A model generated the notes under the pieces. It did no database searches. It saw only the letters and a list, made by a program, of their open reading frames with translations, and was not told where the DNA came from. DNA of 64,000 nt. Origin: Parus major. Its lineage: Eukaryota; Chordata; Aves; Passeriformes; Paridae. The stretch spans positions 128,363,613 through 128,427,612 of the forward strand of contig NC_031769.1 in assembly GCF_001522545.3 (NCBI RefSeq). The letters are read 5' to 3'. A program made the position numbers and the translations under genes. Positions 25,772-37,823 of this stretch are shown piece by piece (positions within the stretch are counted from its first letter, which is position 1; every line of letters starts with the position of its first letter).

Positions 25772-26145
25772 AATAAGGGTCACCCCTGAGCCTCCTTTTC
25801 TCCAGGCTAAGCACCCCCAGCTCCCTCAGCCGCTCCTCTCAGGGTTTGTGCTCCAGACCCCTCACCAGCTCCATTTCCCTCCTCTGGACACGCTCCAGCC
25901 CCTCAATGTCCTTCTTGTACTGAGGGGCCCAGAACTGGACACAGCACTCGAGCTGTGGCCTCAGCAGTGCCAGGACAGGGGGACAATCCCTGCCCTGCTC
26001 CTGCTGGCCACACTATTGCTGAGCCAGGCCAGGATGCCACTGCCCTTCTTGGCCACCTGGGCACATGGTGGCTCATGTTCAGCCACTGTCAACCAGCAAC
26101 CCCAGGTCCATTGCTGCTGGGATGCTTTCCAGCCACTCTTCCCCA
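25772..26145 (-). mobile_element. CR1 LINE, upstream part (split by LTR)
   Basis: Continuation of the minus-strand CR1 after the solo LTR. It runs 'cctgagcctccttttctcc', 'cctctggacacgctccagcc', 'ctgaggggcccagaactgg' and 'ctggccacactattgctg' to about 'ccagccactcttcccc'. These are the reverse complement of the CR1 reverse-transcriptase C-terminal region. Bases 25772-25777 are the right copy of the AATAAG duplication. The element is 5'-truncated at about 26145. Confidence 0.88.
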
Positions 26146-28204
26146 AAAGGAAAGAAGAATGAGATTAGAAATAGCTGAATTTCAGGTACTCAACCTGCAT
26201 CTTAGATCTCATTATATTAAATAAGAATCCCAAGGAAGAAAAGTGTTCAGACAACTGGTTTATCTGATAACCTGCACAAAGGGAAAGACTGTCTTCTGCC
26301 CTCATCTGAGAAGGAAAAGCCCACTCCATGTCAGTGGGAAAGGCTCCACTTCACACACTTGTTCTTACATTACTTGTGTTGCAGGACAGCGTGTACTGCC
26401 GCTGAAGTAATTGTTTCTGACAGGTAGACTGCAAGCTATGCCTGTGAAAGTGTGGTATCATATTTCTGTTCAGCACTGCCGCTAACATCCCACATGACAA
26501 AGACAGTGATCAAACCCCCTCAGCATTCAGGTGATCTGAGGCATCCCTTTTCCTGTTTACCTGCCTGGTCCAGGACAAGCTACACAAAGGTACCTCCTCC
26601 TGTCTTCACTCACATCATGATATACAGCTTCAGCATCTTATGAAGCCAGAGATCAGGCACTCCACTGCCTCCACCTTAGCTCTATTACTAGGACTGCTCA
26701 GAAATTCTTATAGAGTTGCTAAAAATCCTCAGTGTCAGAAGCAGGATGAGGATGGGAAAGTGGTAAGTTGGAATTTCACAAATGATGAAGATCACTTTGC
26801 ACTGGGTGGACATCTTTTCAGTAGAATAAAAGTCTGACAACTAGACTCTTACCACCTCTGAAGGAGAAAAAGACACCCTGTGAAGCTGTGCTGGTCTACC
26901 TTGTGCTTGGGTTTCCATGGTTTTACATATCCATAGTACCTGTCTAACAGCCAGCCAGATACAGACTCAGCAATGCTCACAACCAATTCCGAGCTACAGA
27001 AGAGGAGCTGGATGCTGAAGAAGTCTGGGTGCCAACCTGTGGGGCATTGACTTACTTTTCCAGCATTTCTGTAGCTGCCAACCCTGTAAAAATACATCAG
27101 AGGAGGAAGGCAAAAGCAATAGATCAAAATTTAGTACAAGACAGTTGCTGGTGGTCCCTGTGGTCCCTGATGGCATGAGGTTGAAAACGGCTTTTAGTGG
27201 GGGGTTTATTTTCTTAATGCTTTGAGGGCTACAGCTGAAAGCCACTACATTTAATGTTAACATTGAGGCTAGAAAATCCATATTGTAGTGATTAGTAGCA
27301 GGAACTTCAGAGATGGTAGCGTGCAAGCCAGAGGGAACATGTAGATTGAGTGTAAGGAGACTGCAAGAATCACAGGTCAGCTCTAAGTAATGGAATTTGG
27401 GTTTTTAAAATGCATTTCCTCTCTGGTTAGTTTCTGAAATACAAACAAAATCTCACAGGATTTAGGCTCTCTCCTTCCTTGGGTTTTGGCTCATGAAACT
27501 CTTTTGCCCTCCTTGACTGGTCTAAATTGGATTATATACAATACATAATCCAAATTGGGAAGCAATGTCAACCACATTGATGCCTTGGTTTTGCTTGTTT
27601 AAAAATTGCATTTCCATTCTCAGGGTTCAGTTTACAGCCCTCTCTCACGCAAATTTCCCTTTGTCTCCAGGGAACCATGTCCAAGTGAGGAAGACACTCA
27701 AAAAATCTTGTAGGACTGGGCCCCTAGTTGCTTCGTTTTCTTGTGGAAAGAGGGCAAATTCCTAAATATTTAGCAGACTTTTTTTCTCTTGTAAAAGAAA
27801 ACTAGACCAAGAGAAACATATCAGTCTAAGTAAATTTCAGTGCTATTTTTTTTGCCAAACCCTAAGGAATCTGTGTAGAGAAAAGAGAAACATACTAAAT
27901 ACAGACACAGGACTGAACTCAGATAGCCTCCCTTGGTCTGTTAGTTCATACTTTGAAATAAATTTGTTGCTATTGAAAACTTGTATAAAGAAGGCAACAA
28001 TGGTAAGAATAGGCAAGATAGCTTGCCTATACATTTTCCCGGGAAGAGATTCAGATTTTGAAAATATGGCTATTTCTGAGTTCATAATAACAGAAAGAAA
28101 ACATAATTCAGACATTTTTGGGGCAGTAGTCCTTGCTGTACCTGCCTTTATCCCAACACGATATTTATTCCCATTATTTTGAGGCATCATGCAAGAAAGG
28201 AAAA
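26146..28204. other. Unique sequence, no gene seen
   Basis: Two kilobases without a gene or a repeat I can name. Overlapping minus-strand frames at 26849-27326 show no recognisable domain. Confidence 0.55.
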
Positions 28205-29175
28205 TGTATATTTGCCCCTAAACTGGATACAGGTTTGATGGATGGCGTCTTCCAGAGAGTTACATTCAATGTCTCAATGTCCAGAATGAAGATCAGTCAC
28301 AAGGGGTGTCACTCGAGGGTTCACACTGGGACCAATACTGCAATGTTTCAATCAGTGACACAGACAGTGGGATCGAGTGTGCCCACATCAGGCTTGCAGA
28401 TGACAGGAAGCTGAGTGGTGCAGCTGATACACTTGAGGGAAGGGAGACCAACCAGAGGGACCTAGACAGGCTTGAGAAATAGGTCCATATAAACCTCATG
28501 AAAGCCAGAAAGGCCAAGTGCAAGGTCCTGTACCTGGGCTCAGACAAACCACAGTATCAGTACAGAGTATGGAACAAATAGATTGCGAGCAGCCCTGCAG
28601 GTGAATGAAAAACAGGGTATGAGCCCACCACATATCCTGGGTTGCATCACGAGAAGTGAGGCCACCAAGTCAAGGGGGTGATTCTGTCCCTCTACTCTGC
28701 TCTGCTGAGACCCCACCTGGAGCACTGCCTCCCCTCTGGGATCCCCAGCATATGGATCATAAAACTGACCAGAGGGATGTAATGTCTCTCCTATGAAGAA
28801 AGAGTGAGAGAGCTGGAGTTCCTATGAAGAAAGAGTGAGAGAGCTGGAGTTGTTCAGCCTGGAGAAGGCAAGGCTCCAGGGAGACCATATTGCAGCCTTT
28901 CAGTACTTTAAGAGGACAAACATTTTATCAGGGTCTGTGGGAACGGACACGGGACAATTGTTTTAAACTGAAAGAGGGTAGATCTAAATTGGATGTATAA
29001 TAAAGACTGGTTTTTTTGCAGTGAGGGTGGTGAGACACTGGAACAGGTTGCTCAGATAAATTGTGAATGTCCTATCCTTGATAGAATTCAAGGTCAAGCT
29101 AGATGGAGCTTTGAACAACCTGATTTAGTTAATGATGTTCCTGCCCATCATTCTATGGTTCTACAAATGTGTGAC
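28205..29175 (+). mobile_element. CR1 LINE with decayed reverse-transcriptase region
   Basis: A plus-strand CR1 of nearly 1 kb. The reverse-transcriptase region is visible: 'gcagatgacaggaagctgag' encodes ADDRKLS, in place of the usual ADDTKL around the catalytic aspartates, followed by a stretch related to the family pattern DTLEGR...QRDLDRLE. Stop codons and frame changes follow at once (a stop directly after DRLEK), so nothing is translatable. Further on are 'cacctggagcactgcctccc', 'ttgttcagcctggagaag', 'gttttaaactgaaagaggg' and 'gagacactggaacaggttg', then the 3' end near 'cattctatggttctac'. An exact 31-bp tandem duplication lies at 28790-28851. Several short internal deletions shorten the copy relative to a normal CR1. 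Confidence 0.9.
28790..28851 (+). repeat. Exact 31-bp tandem duplication inside CR1
   Basis: The unit starting CCTATGAAGAAAGAG and ending GAGCTGGAGTT occurs at 28790-28820 and again, unchanged, at 28821-28851. The normal CR1 has it once. Identity of the copies inside an otherwise decayed element points to a recent slippage event or an assembly error. Confidence 0.95.
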
Positions 29176-32100
29176 TCTATATTTCAGTAGGATTATCAGC
29201 CAAAATTGCTCTTTCCTGCACAGCCCCAGAGATGCTTGAAGTTCATACATGCCCCACTTGGAATAAATCAGGATTTCTAGGTGTCAAAACATCTGTTCCT
29301 ATGAGTGTCCAGGACTGCTCCTGTTTGCCAAGTCCAGGAAAATCTTATGCAAATACTAATCTCAGGTATCTGGGATGATTCAAATCTCTTGACCACCTCC
29401 TAATTCTCATAGACTGGGACAAACTGCTCAGAAGGGAGGACTCCCACCCCGAGCAGTGGATAGAGAGCAGCAACTATGTGAGACACAGCCCTCCTGAGCA
29501 GGATGCCTACTCAGGCTGTGGAGAGCCACCGTGAAGATCAAGGGATGTCTAGGAGTTTTGGGAGCTGGAAAGTCCTCCAGTCCAACAGGAACACGATGGA
29601 GTGTGAAATGTGACTCTGATAGTGCTATACTGCTTAGAAAATTTTCTGCAAAAAGTAAGGGGAAATCATGCTTCAAATCATGCAAAGGACTGTTTCTGTG
29701 GAGCAAAGCAAGGGTTACATGCCTTGGTATTGGCATGGCATGGCCCACCTCCACAGGCATTGGCAGGAGAAAGGGATCCCTGCCAGATCCAAAGCCGAGG
29801 TTATAACACCTTCCCACAGGAGACTCAGGATGGCAGCTGACTCCTCCTTACAGCCACATGAATGGGGCCAGCTTTGTGACACACATCTACCCTTCACTTT
29901 TCACCCTGGCCAGCTCCTGGCAGCTTTTTGCTGAGAAAGTCAATTTTAAAGCTGTTCCCTAAGCAGTGATCCTGGATCATACTTTGCAGCAGCCAGCTGC
30001 ACACAGAGCCTAGAGGTGCAAGAGGGGCTGCGTCTCGTGCTGTAAGTCAAGGGTACAAACCCTCTTGTCTTAGAAGGAAGTCAGCAGCAGTATTGATCCT
30101 CCACAAACTGATAGGATCTTTAAACATCTGATCCTCTGATCCATCAACATCACTACCTCAAAAACTAATTGCATAACTACCTCAAGTAGGGCAGGAAGCA
30201 ACCAAACAGACCTTTACTTTCCCTTTTATTGAAAGGAAGTCAGATGGACAATCTGCTTCAGGGTAATGTACACAGGTAATTCAAGAAATTACTTTGTAAA
30301 ATGAGCCGTAGCAGGAATTTGATGGGATCTAGCATGTATGGCAAAGCTTTACGAATGTCTTTTGGTGACCAGATATGGAGTTGTGCACCCTCCCCCCAGC
30401 TCCTGAAAATGTAATGCTCTGTACAGAAACACTGAAAACCCTCATGACTTCAGAGGAGGTGGTATTTTTCACAAATGCCTAAGCTCTGAAATCAGAGGTA
30501 GTAGAAGAATTTCATTCTTTGTTTAGAGGAAAAACATAGCACATCAATATGGCAGAAAAAGAGCTTTAAAAGTGAATCACCACTGCCTGTACACCAGAAA
30601 ACCAAGAAAACCAAACTTTTTTTCTTTTTTAAAATCAGACCAGTTTCATAACTATTTGTGTTATGTGCCTTGGCAAGGTTCCAACACTGTGTACCCATGA
30701 GTACGTGGCTCTTGAGTTTGACTCTGCACTTCCAGCTGTGGCCATCAGTGTGACCAAGGACATGGGCACACACATCCTGGATTACTGGAGGAGGTGAGTC
30801 AGTGGGAGCTGCTCCAGCCAGCTGTGCAAGGGCTCCTAGGGATGAGGAGGTGCATCAAGCCCAGCCTCATCTAGAAACACAAATATGGGAGGTTGGTTCT
30901 CGTCTCTTGTGAATCATTCCTGGATTTCAACATTCCCTAAGACCTCTGAGGCATGTGATAGATCTTTTGTGACTCTCTGCCATGTAGGGATTTTGATACA
31001 GGGCTGCTATGGACAAGAAAGTTCTGGTGATAGTTAAAAGAGACTTATTACCAGGCCAGATGTGTATGTAGAGATGAGAACAGGAAGGAACCTGATCTAC
31101 TGCTTGAACTTTCTTCATGCACCATAGAGGAAAAAGAATATACTAGGGCTATCTATCCCCCTTCAAGGCCATCTTAACATCTCCCTAGCTGAGCACAGCT
31201 AGCAGCTCTTTGATAGATTACTGAAAGCTTACTGCAAGCACTGTTTCTAAATTTGTCAGTTTTGTTAATGTTTACTGTTTCCGCAGTGCTCTCTATGACT
31301 TACACGTGTCATCTTAAGTTCTGCTGTCTTGTCAAGGTTTTTTTTGCTCTTTCTCCACTTTTAATACAGCAGTGGCATACTATATGCAAATGACAGTGCC
31401 ATGTGTTCTGTGTATCTTTACTGTATACAACTTAGCTAACAGCTGTTTCTAAACCACAGTGTGCAATGTATATTCAATTCATGCAAAAGAACCCTGCAAT
31501 CATTCTTTGTTTTGATTCAGAAATTGCTAGTGTTTGAATTGTGTAATTGCTGTTTTGGAAAGATCTCCCAGCTACTAAACAGCTGGTATTACTGTGGGCA
31601 AGTAGGACATGTCTAGATTACCATCTTAGAATAGATGGCTAACAGTGACAATATTAAAATAAAGTGGGATCAGTGGCATTGTAGACCAAGTATCTTGCAG
31701 TAAACGTGATCAACTATTAGTGTGAGTAACGCATACTTGCAGCCCACTTCTGAAATAATTACTAAATATTTTTTGACCTGTAGTTATTGAAAACGCAGGG
31801 AGACAAGAAAAAGCAGAGACACCCTCCTCGGACAGCTAAAGAAAGGAGTCTAGCCAACAAGAATGGAAAAACAACTGCTGAATCAAGCAGAGACATTGAC
31901 TACTTCAAATAATTAAATGCAAAAGTAACTGTAGGTCTCTGTAGTAGAGAACTTGTGACCACTTTGGATTTGTGGATGTTATGAGCTTGAAGAAGCTGAC
32001 TCTCCATGACCACTGAAGCACACCACCAGTCCTTGGTCCCAGATTTCTGTTGGGTGCTGTAATTCTGGCAGAGGAGACTCCATACTTCTGCTTTTCTCTA

Positions 32101-32323
32101 CATAGGTGTGTGTATCCCCCACCTGTGTAGAGCACAACATGCCTGTCTGAGGATAGACTTTTTTTTGTCTGGGTTGCTGACTTTGAACTGCCCAACACCC
32201 CACAAGTTACCCCTTAGCTAACACCAGGGTGATTCAATATTTTAAAGTTAATAGAGGGTCATCCCTGAACAAAGTGCCCTGAATCATCCTGCAAAAGGCC
32301 TTTTCATCCTGTGTGTGATTTAG

Positions 32324-32459
32324 TCAGCAACTTCAGTGTTTGGGTTAGCAACAGGCACAGACTTGATGCCAAGAAGAAGAGGCATCTTGGTCCTCCCTTG
32401 AGCCTCTTCATCATCCACTACGGACTGGAGCATCCCCACTGGGTCTGCTCCAGGCACAG
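32324..32459 (+). other. Exon-like block (weak)
   Basis: The block ends in CAG|GTGAGTGTG at 32460, a close match to a 5' splice site, and begins after TTTAG at 32323, a weak acceptor with few pyrimidines upstream. One of the three frames is open across all 136 bp, giving a peptide with the basic patch DAKKKRH, but it resembles nothing I know. A (GGA)6 run follows 65 bp downstream. It could be a noncoding exon or a chance pairing of splice-like motifs. Confidence 0.2.
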
Positions 32460-35400
32460 GTGAGTGTGTCTGCTGTGGCTTGTTGCTAGAGCAGAGGCAA
32501 GGCTCCAGATGTTGGTGGTGATTGGAGGAGGAGGAGGAGGACCTGCATCCACCCTGTAATGCAGAACTTGCAGGTGAGCAGACAAGACTTCAGCCTCTCC
32601 ACCTGTGTCATGGTTGCACAGTGCAAGAAAGGATTCCTTAGAAAAATGTGTATGCAGCAGTGTACACAGGCTTACATGATATGTACTAACACTGGGAAGA
32701 TCATCAATACAGAGGCAACTTCAATTCCAGTGTTTCCTAACTTTCAGATTGACATTCCAGTTTTGATATTGCTCTTCTGAACCATTTTACCTGCAGTTCA
32801 GATACAGCAAAGACGGACCTTTTGTCTGCATGAATGTGCAGTTCCAGAAAAAAATACAAATTTCAGAAAAGTCAAATTTAGCAGACAAAACATCAGGAAT
32901 TAATTTGATGGAAGGATCAGTCTCAGGGCAGCATGGACTCCAGTTTAGCTGAATTAACAGCCATTTTGCCTTGGGTTGCTTTAACCAGGTAATTTAATCT
33001 ATAAGAGTTAGATATCCTGCAAACATTTGTTTATCATTGTATTTGAAAATGCATTTCTTCACTTCTAATTGGATTCAGTTTTATTGCTGTAAGAAAAAAG
33101 CCTCAACACTTAGCAGCAGTCAAACAGAATTCGTTTTCCAGTAACACAGAACACTCTCTTTGAAGGTGAGCTTTCTTTGCCAAATCTTTGAACTTTGCCA
33201 TATGTACTAATCCCTGCTGCCAATGAAGTGATATTATTACAGACACACAACTTTGGCAAATTTTCACTAAGAGTTTGTCTTGATCAGAGATGTCTAAAGC
33301 TTGCCAGAAGAATATAGAAACATGTAGACATCTAATGGGTTGAGCTCCTAATAGGTGTACTGGGAATTATTTGAGAATGCGTATTTCCAAAGTAAGAAAT
33401 AGGATTCTTTTCATTTAGTCTTAAATAGAAGAAGTCAATCCTGACATTGCACACTGATCTACCATAGCTGGATTCTCATATCTCTTCCTAAAGCTGGTTC
33501 TTCAGCATTCTCTCATTCCCAGCAATGTCAGGCTGTTCTCAGCAGGTATTTCCAGCACTGATCATGTCAGGAAGAACTTCTTCCTCAATTCCCTGTCACT
33601 GATATGAAAATGCCTGTATATCCTGTAGATTCAAGAGCTTAGATATGGGCTGTGAAATATATTGTTCATGGTTTTGACTTGTTTTGAGACAGAATTTGCT
33701 ACTTAAGAAAAATTCACTTCAATAAAATCTGTTTGGTTGGTTGCCTTGAAGCTGCTCTGGGGCAAAGTCCACCTAGGACAGGTGGACTTTCCTAGGGCTG
33801 AGGACCCATGTGAAAAACAATTTGCCTTCCCTAGCCCTGACCAGGTCTGACCAGCTGAGCCATCCATGTCTCTGACACTCAGGTCCAATGGGCCTCTTGA
33901 GTCCTGGTAAACTCCTGCCTGTGCCAGGCCATAAGTAGATGACTCTGGAGTTTGCAGGATACCAGGCTGAAAACAGGCTGCGCTCTTGGCTCCCTCTGTA
34001 TCCTTATCCCTAAATGAGACTGGTGACACTTTTCAGGAGGTGGGGTGCTCAAGGTCGTCTGTGCTGCTATGATCTGCTGAGATATTTACACATGTGGTTA
34101 CTTCTTTCATTTCAGATCACACTTTAATACCAATGTCAGTGAAAAAGAAAAAACCCCCAGCTATTAGCTAGTAAATTCCATTAATCTGCATAGGGTGAAA
34201 AGGACTACATTTTGTTATTACTGTGCAGATGCCATGTGTGAAAGGAAGAAAACTGCTAGACTTCGAGCACAAAGCAAGTGTTTAATTTTATTGGCCTTGT
34301 ATTTCTACTGGTGTCTGCCGTCCAGGACAAATATTCCTCTTTTCAGTCTGGCTTATTCACCTCCTCTCTTACTTCCCTGAGGAAGAAGAGCAAAACTTTC
34401 TGTCATGAGGTTTTCCCCTCTCCTTAGCAGTCAAACCAGAGTAGAAGAAGATGATTCTTCTGCCAATCTCCCCTCCTGCCTGGCAGGAAAATGAAGATGG
34501 ATCTTGCCACCTGAGTGAACTTGCAAGTGTGAGCATCGGCCTCGACTAGCAAGGCACCCTCAGTGGTCAGCACATGTGCCAGATGCATGAGGCACAGCTT
34601 GAGCCATGGGCTTCAAGCCAAGGATTATTGCTCCAGAAGGGTCATATGTCAGCGGTGTTGCAGAAATCCAAGCTTCTGACCTGCTTACCTTGGAGCTAAT
34701 AGTCCTGATGTGCTGGATTATGGGAATTACTCCTTACAGCAGCTGGAGCCTGGCAGGAATGAAAACTCAGCAGGAATTGCAGGTGCCTGTGCAGATCTGG
34801 GCCAGCTCACAGCAGCCCTGTAGAGCCGGCAGCTGCAGCAAAGGAGGCTCTAGGAGGAATTGTCACTAATGCAATATATTTTGGGGTCTCTCCAGATTCC
34901 AAGAGAATAAAGAAAAGGCAGGTGACCCAGTCTGGACACAGGAACATACTACTTTTACAATGTTGTCTGGTTGTTCATTTCCAGCTTATGGCCATGCAAA
35001 GTTTTATATTTTTTCCAGTGCCATCATTTAAAAAGCTTAGACAGTTCTTGTGTCAAGTTTGAGAAGTTAGGGCTCATTCAGTCTTAGGTGGCCATCTCCA
35101 AAAGCACAGTCCTGGGCTTGCCATCCTTCTCGTTAGGTAGATACCTGAAGTCAGAGTCGTGTGTCTACTAAAGTATTTTTTGGGGATGTAATTCATTGCT
35201 TAGGGTTCTGCCTTAAGTCTCTTCTACGTATCTGTACACTTTTAAGGAGAGATTGCTGAAAAGTAAATGGGCTTAGCTGTAAAATCAAACTTAGACAGTT
35301 TCTAGATGGTGAGCTCCATGTGAACAGTTCTCCTGGCACAGGCATCAGTCCATCATGTTCCTCAAAGGAAGCATTGGGATATCCTGCCCAGGCCGTGGAG

Positions 35401-37566
35401 ACTTTGCAGAAAATGCAAGAAACTTTCCTAAATCTGCCTGAACAGTGGGATTGAGGGAAAAATGTACCTTCTGATCCAGCAGAGTCCAGAAGTGCAGCCT
35501 GGCCAGTTGTGTCACTGCTCCATTCTGCCCATGAACCTAATTTCATTTCTGCATTCTAAGACTGGGGAGAATCCAGGCCTTCTGTTGATGCAGGGGTGGG
35601 AGAAAGCCAAGATCTAGCTGGTCCACCAGTTTAAATATGACCTAATCTTGGAGAACAGAAGTCAGATGAGATACAGAGAGATTTCACACATCCTGTTGGT
35701 CACTGTTTGCCTCTGGGAGCACAAATGTGCAGAAAAGGCATGACCCAGAGCCCTGTCAGCTCTCCAGTCCACCAAGACACTGAAGGGTTTCCACTGGTCT
35801 GATCCTCACCCACTGCCACCTGCCTGCTCCATCAGTCCCCAAGCAACTCTTGGCACACGAGCTTTTCCCTGAGCTCAGATTTATCAATAAGATCATCAAT
35901 ACTGAGCATTTTATCAGTCATAAGGTGACCAGAAAATGCAGTGCCAGAAGAAGAAATTTAATTTTTGTCTTGCTGCACTTCACTTTCTCCTGTTGGGTAA
36001 TTATTGGAGACTTCTTATGTCTTTAAGGAAGTAAGATTGAACAAAAAACTAGGTTCCACCCTTGCCAGCTAACTTTTCTCTCAGAATTGTCCATTCAAAA
36101 GCCATCTAAATTACTCTCAAGCCAGGAGTTTTCCCAAGCATATTTTAGAGCTAAAAGGACAGAGAACCGTTCTCCCATTGCAAGCCTTATTTAGTAATTT
36201 ACCTCTGAAATTTTGAACTGTTTTTCTTTCTTTTTCTATAGCATTAGTAAGTCATATTTCACAGCACTCACTATGATGAAAGCAGAGTGACAATAGTTTG
36301 ACACTGGACCAAAACCCATTTTTAACCTTCTGAGAGTGTTTTAACCATCTGACACTCAGCTGTTCAAAATGTGCAGCAGAATCCAGCATTGCGAAGCAAT
36401 GAACTGAAATTTTGGGTAAAGTGGGAAAATTTGTAAAAGCAGATTACTTCAGTACCAAAACTTCATATTAAACTGGGAGGGAAGAGAGGAGTGGAAGATG
36501 AAAAAAGCAGAGAGCATGATCTAACCTAGATCTAGATCTTTTTTCCTAAAACATCAGCTGTAAAGTTGGAGGTAGCCGAACACTTCCATGATTCAGACAT
36601 TTCTGTTTGACTGACTCTGGCAGTGTGACTTACTCTAATCAGGGTAAGAGCAGGTCCAACAGGGCTAGGAGCATCAGAGGCTGACTGCAGCAGGGTCTCT
36701 GGGATATTTCTGGGCTACCTGATCTTTACAAAGGGGTAAGAGAACAGATCAGAGCATGGACTCCACAATATGCACTGTAACCCATCCTCTGCACTAGATT
36801 GGTATTTTGGCTGAAGGGCTGGTAAACCTCAACCTCTTTGATCTGAGAATGAGGTGGGGGAATCAAGTCTGAACAGCTAGGCAATGTAAACTGGTTCACA
36901 GCAGACATTTCCAAACTAATTATTCAATCAGCTGAGCCTCCAAAAATGCTGTGGTTTTTTTTTCCTGTACATCCAACCATTTAAAATATTATAATAGGAG
37001 ACACTTTTGGATTACAGTTCCTTTTGGAAGTGAATCAAACCTCTTTGCTATTTCAAAATAAATGCTGAGTTGTTTCAAAGACATTAATAATGTTATGTCC
37101 AGTGGAGATGTACTACAATTTTCAGGATGCCTAGTTTGTACTGACAACAGTTCAAATATATTTATGTTGTCCCATCAAAAACTCAGTAGTTTCAGCTTTC
37201 AAGAGGATGTTTTTTAAACATCTCGGGTAAATGGAGAATTTGACTTTCTGCCCGGGACACCCTGAGAGCTGCTTCTTACAAAAAAAAAAAAGTATAGAAA
37301 AAAAGCAACTAATAGGATAATAAATCCCAACATTTTTCTCTAAACAAGAGTTGTTTTAGTTAAACTAGCATTCACTTCATTTATAACAGCTCCCTTTCTT
37401 TAGGCTATTGTATTTAATAAAAATCTCTGGGCTCATCCATCATTATGCACACTTTACTGATTTCACTTTAAACACTACTGACTAAAACTTCCATTTATCA
37501 AGCCTGTTTTGCCTACGAGCTGTGGGCTAATTTATTTCCACTTTGAAAGATTTGGTATCTTTGCAG

Positions 37567-37823
37567 CGAGCCCTGGTGAAATCAGTGTGTCCACCCTCCA
37601 CAGCAGAAGACGAGCTGCCACCTCTGGAGAGCCCCCAAAGGTGAAGGAGGAAGGGATATGTGCAGGGATATGAGCTGGAGGTGTAATGAAGCTTTGTGCC
37701 CGTGGTCCAGCAGAGGTAACAGAGGCAGGCTGTGGTTCCCAGGGAATACAGGAATGTACAGGGAGAGTTGGGGAAGTCTCAAATCTGGCACTTAAGGGTT
37801 GTAAGGAGCAAAACGAAGCACAG
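37567..37823 (+). other. Exon-like GC-richer block
   Basis: A 257-bp block between TTTGCAG (ending 37566) and CAG|GTAAGTAT (GT at 37824), the latter a near-perfect 5' splice site. It is visibly richer in G and C than the AT-rich flanks. All three plus-strand frames contain stops, so it would be a noncoding or untranslated exon if real. The polypyrimidine tract before the acceptor is poor. On the minus strand a 100-codon frame covers the same block (37532-37834) but resembles no family. Confidence 0.25.

Noticed and set aside
25719..26162. 147-codon plus-strand frame
   Set aside because: It spans the LTR end and then the antisense strand of a CR1, so it is a by-product of the repeats.
28133..28414. 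93-codon plus-strand frame
   Set aside because: It overlaps the decayed CR1 and enters the reverse-transcriptase region in the wrong frame.
29428..29817. 129-codon minus-strand frame
   Set aside because: Plus-strand frames cover the same region equally well. No known motif, and composition alone explains the length.
33565..33602. Phrase 'aggaagaacttcttcctc' resembling reversed CR1
   Set aside because: The resemblance lasts under 40 bp, is itself a palindrome-like purine/pyrimidine pattern, and no other CR1 block follows.
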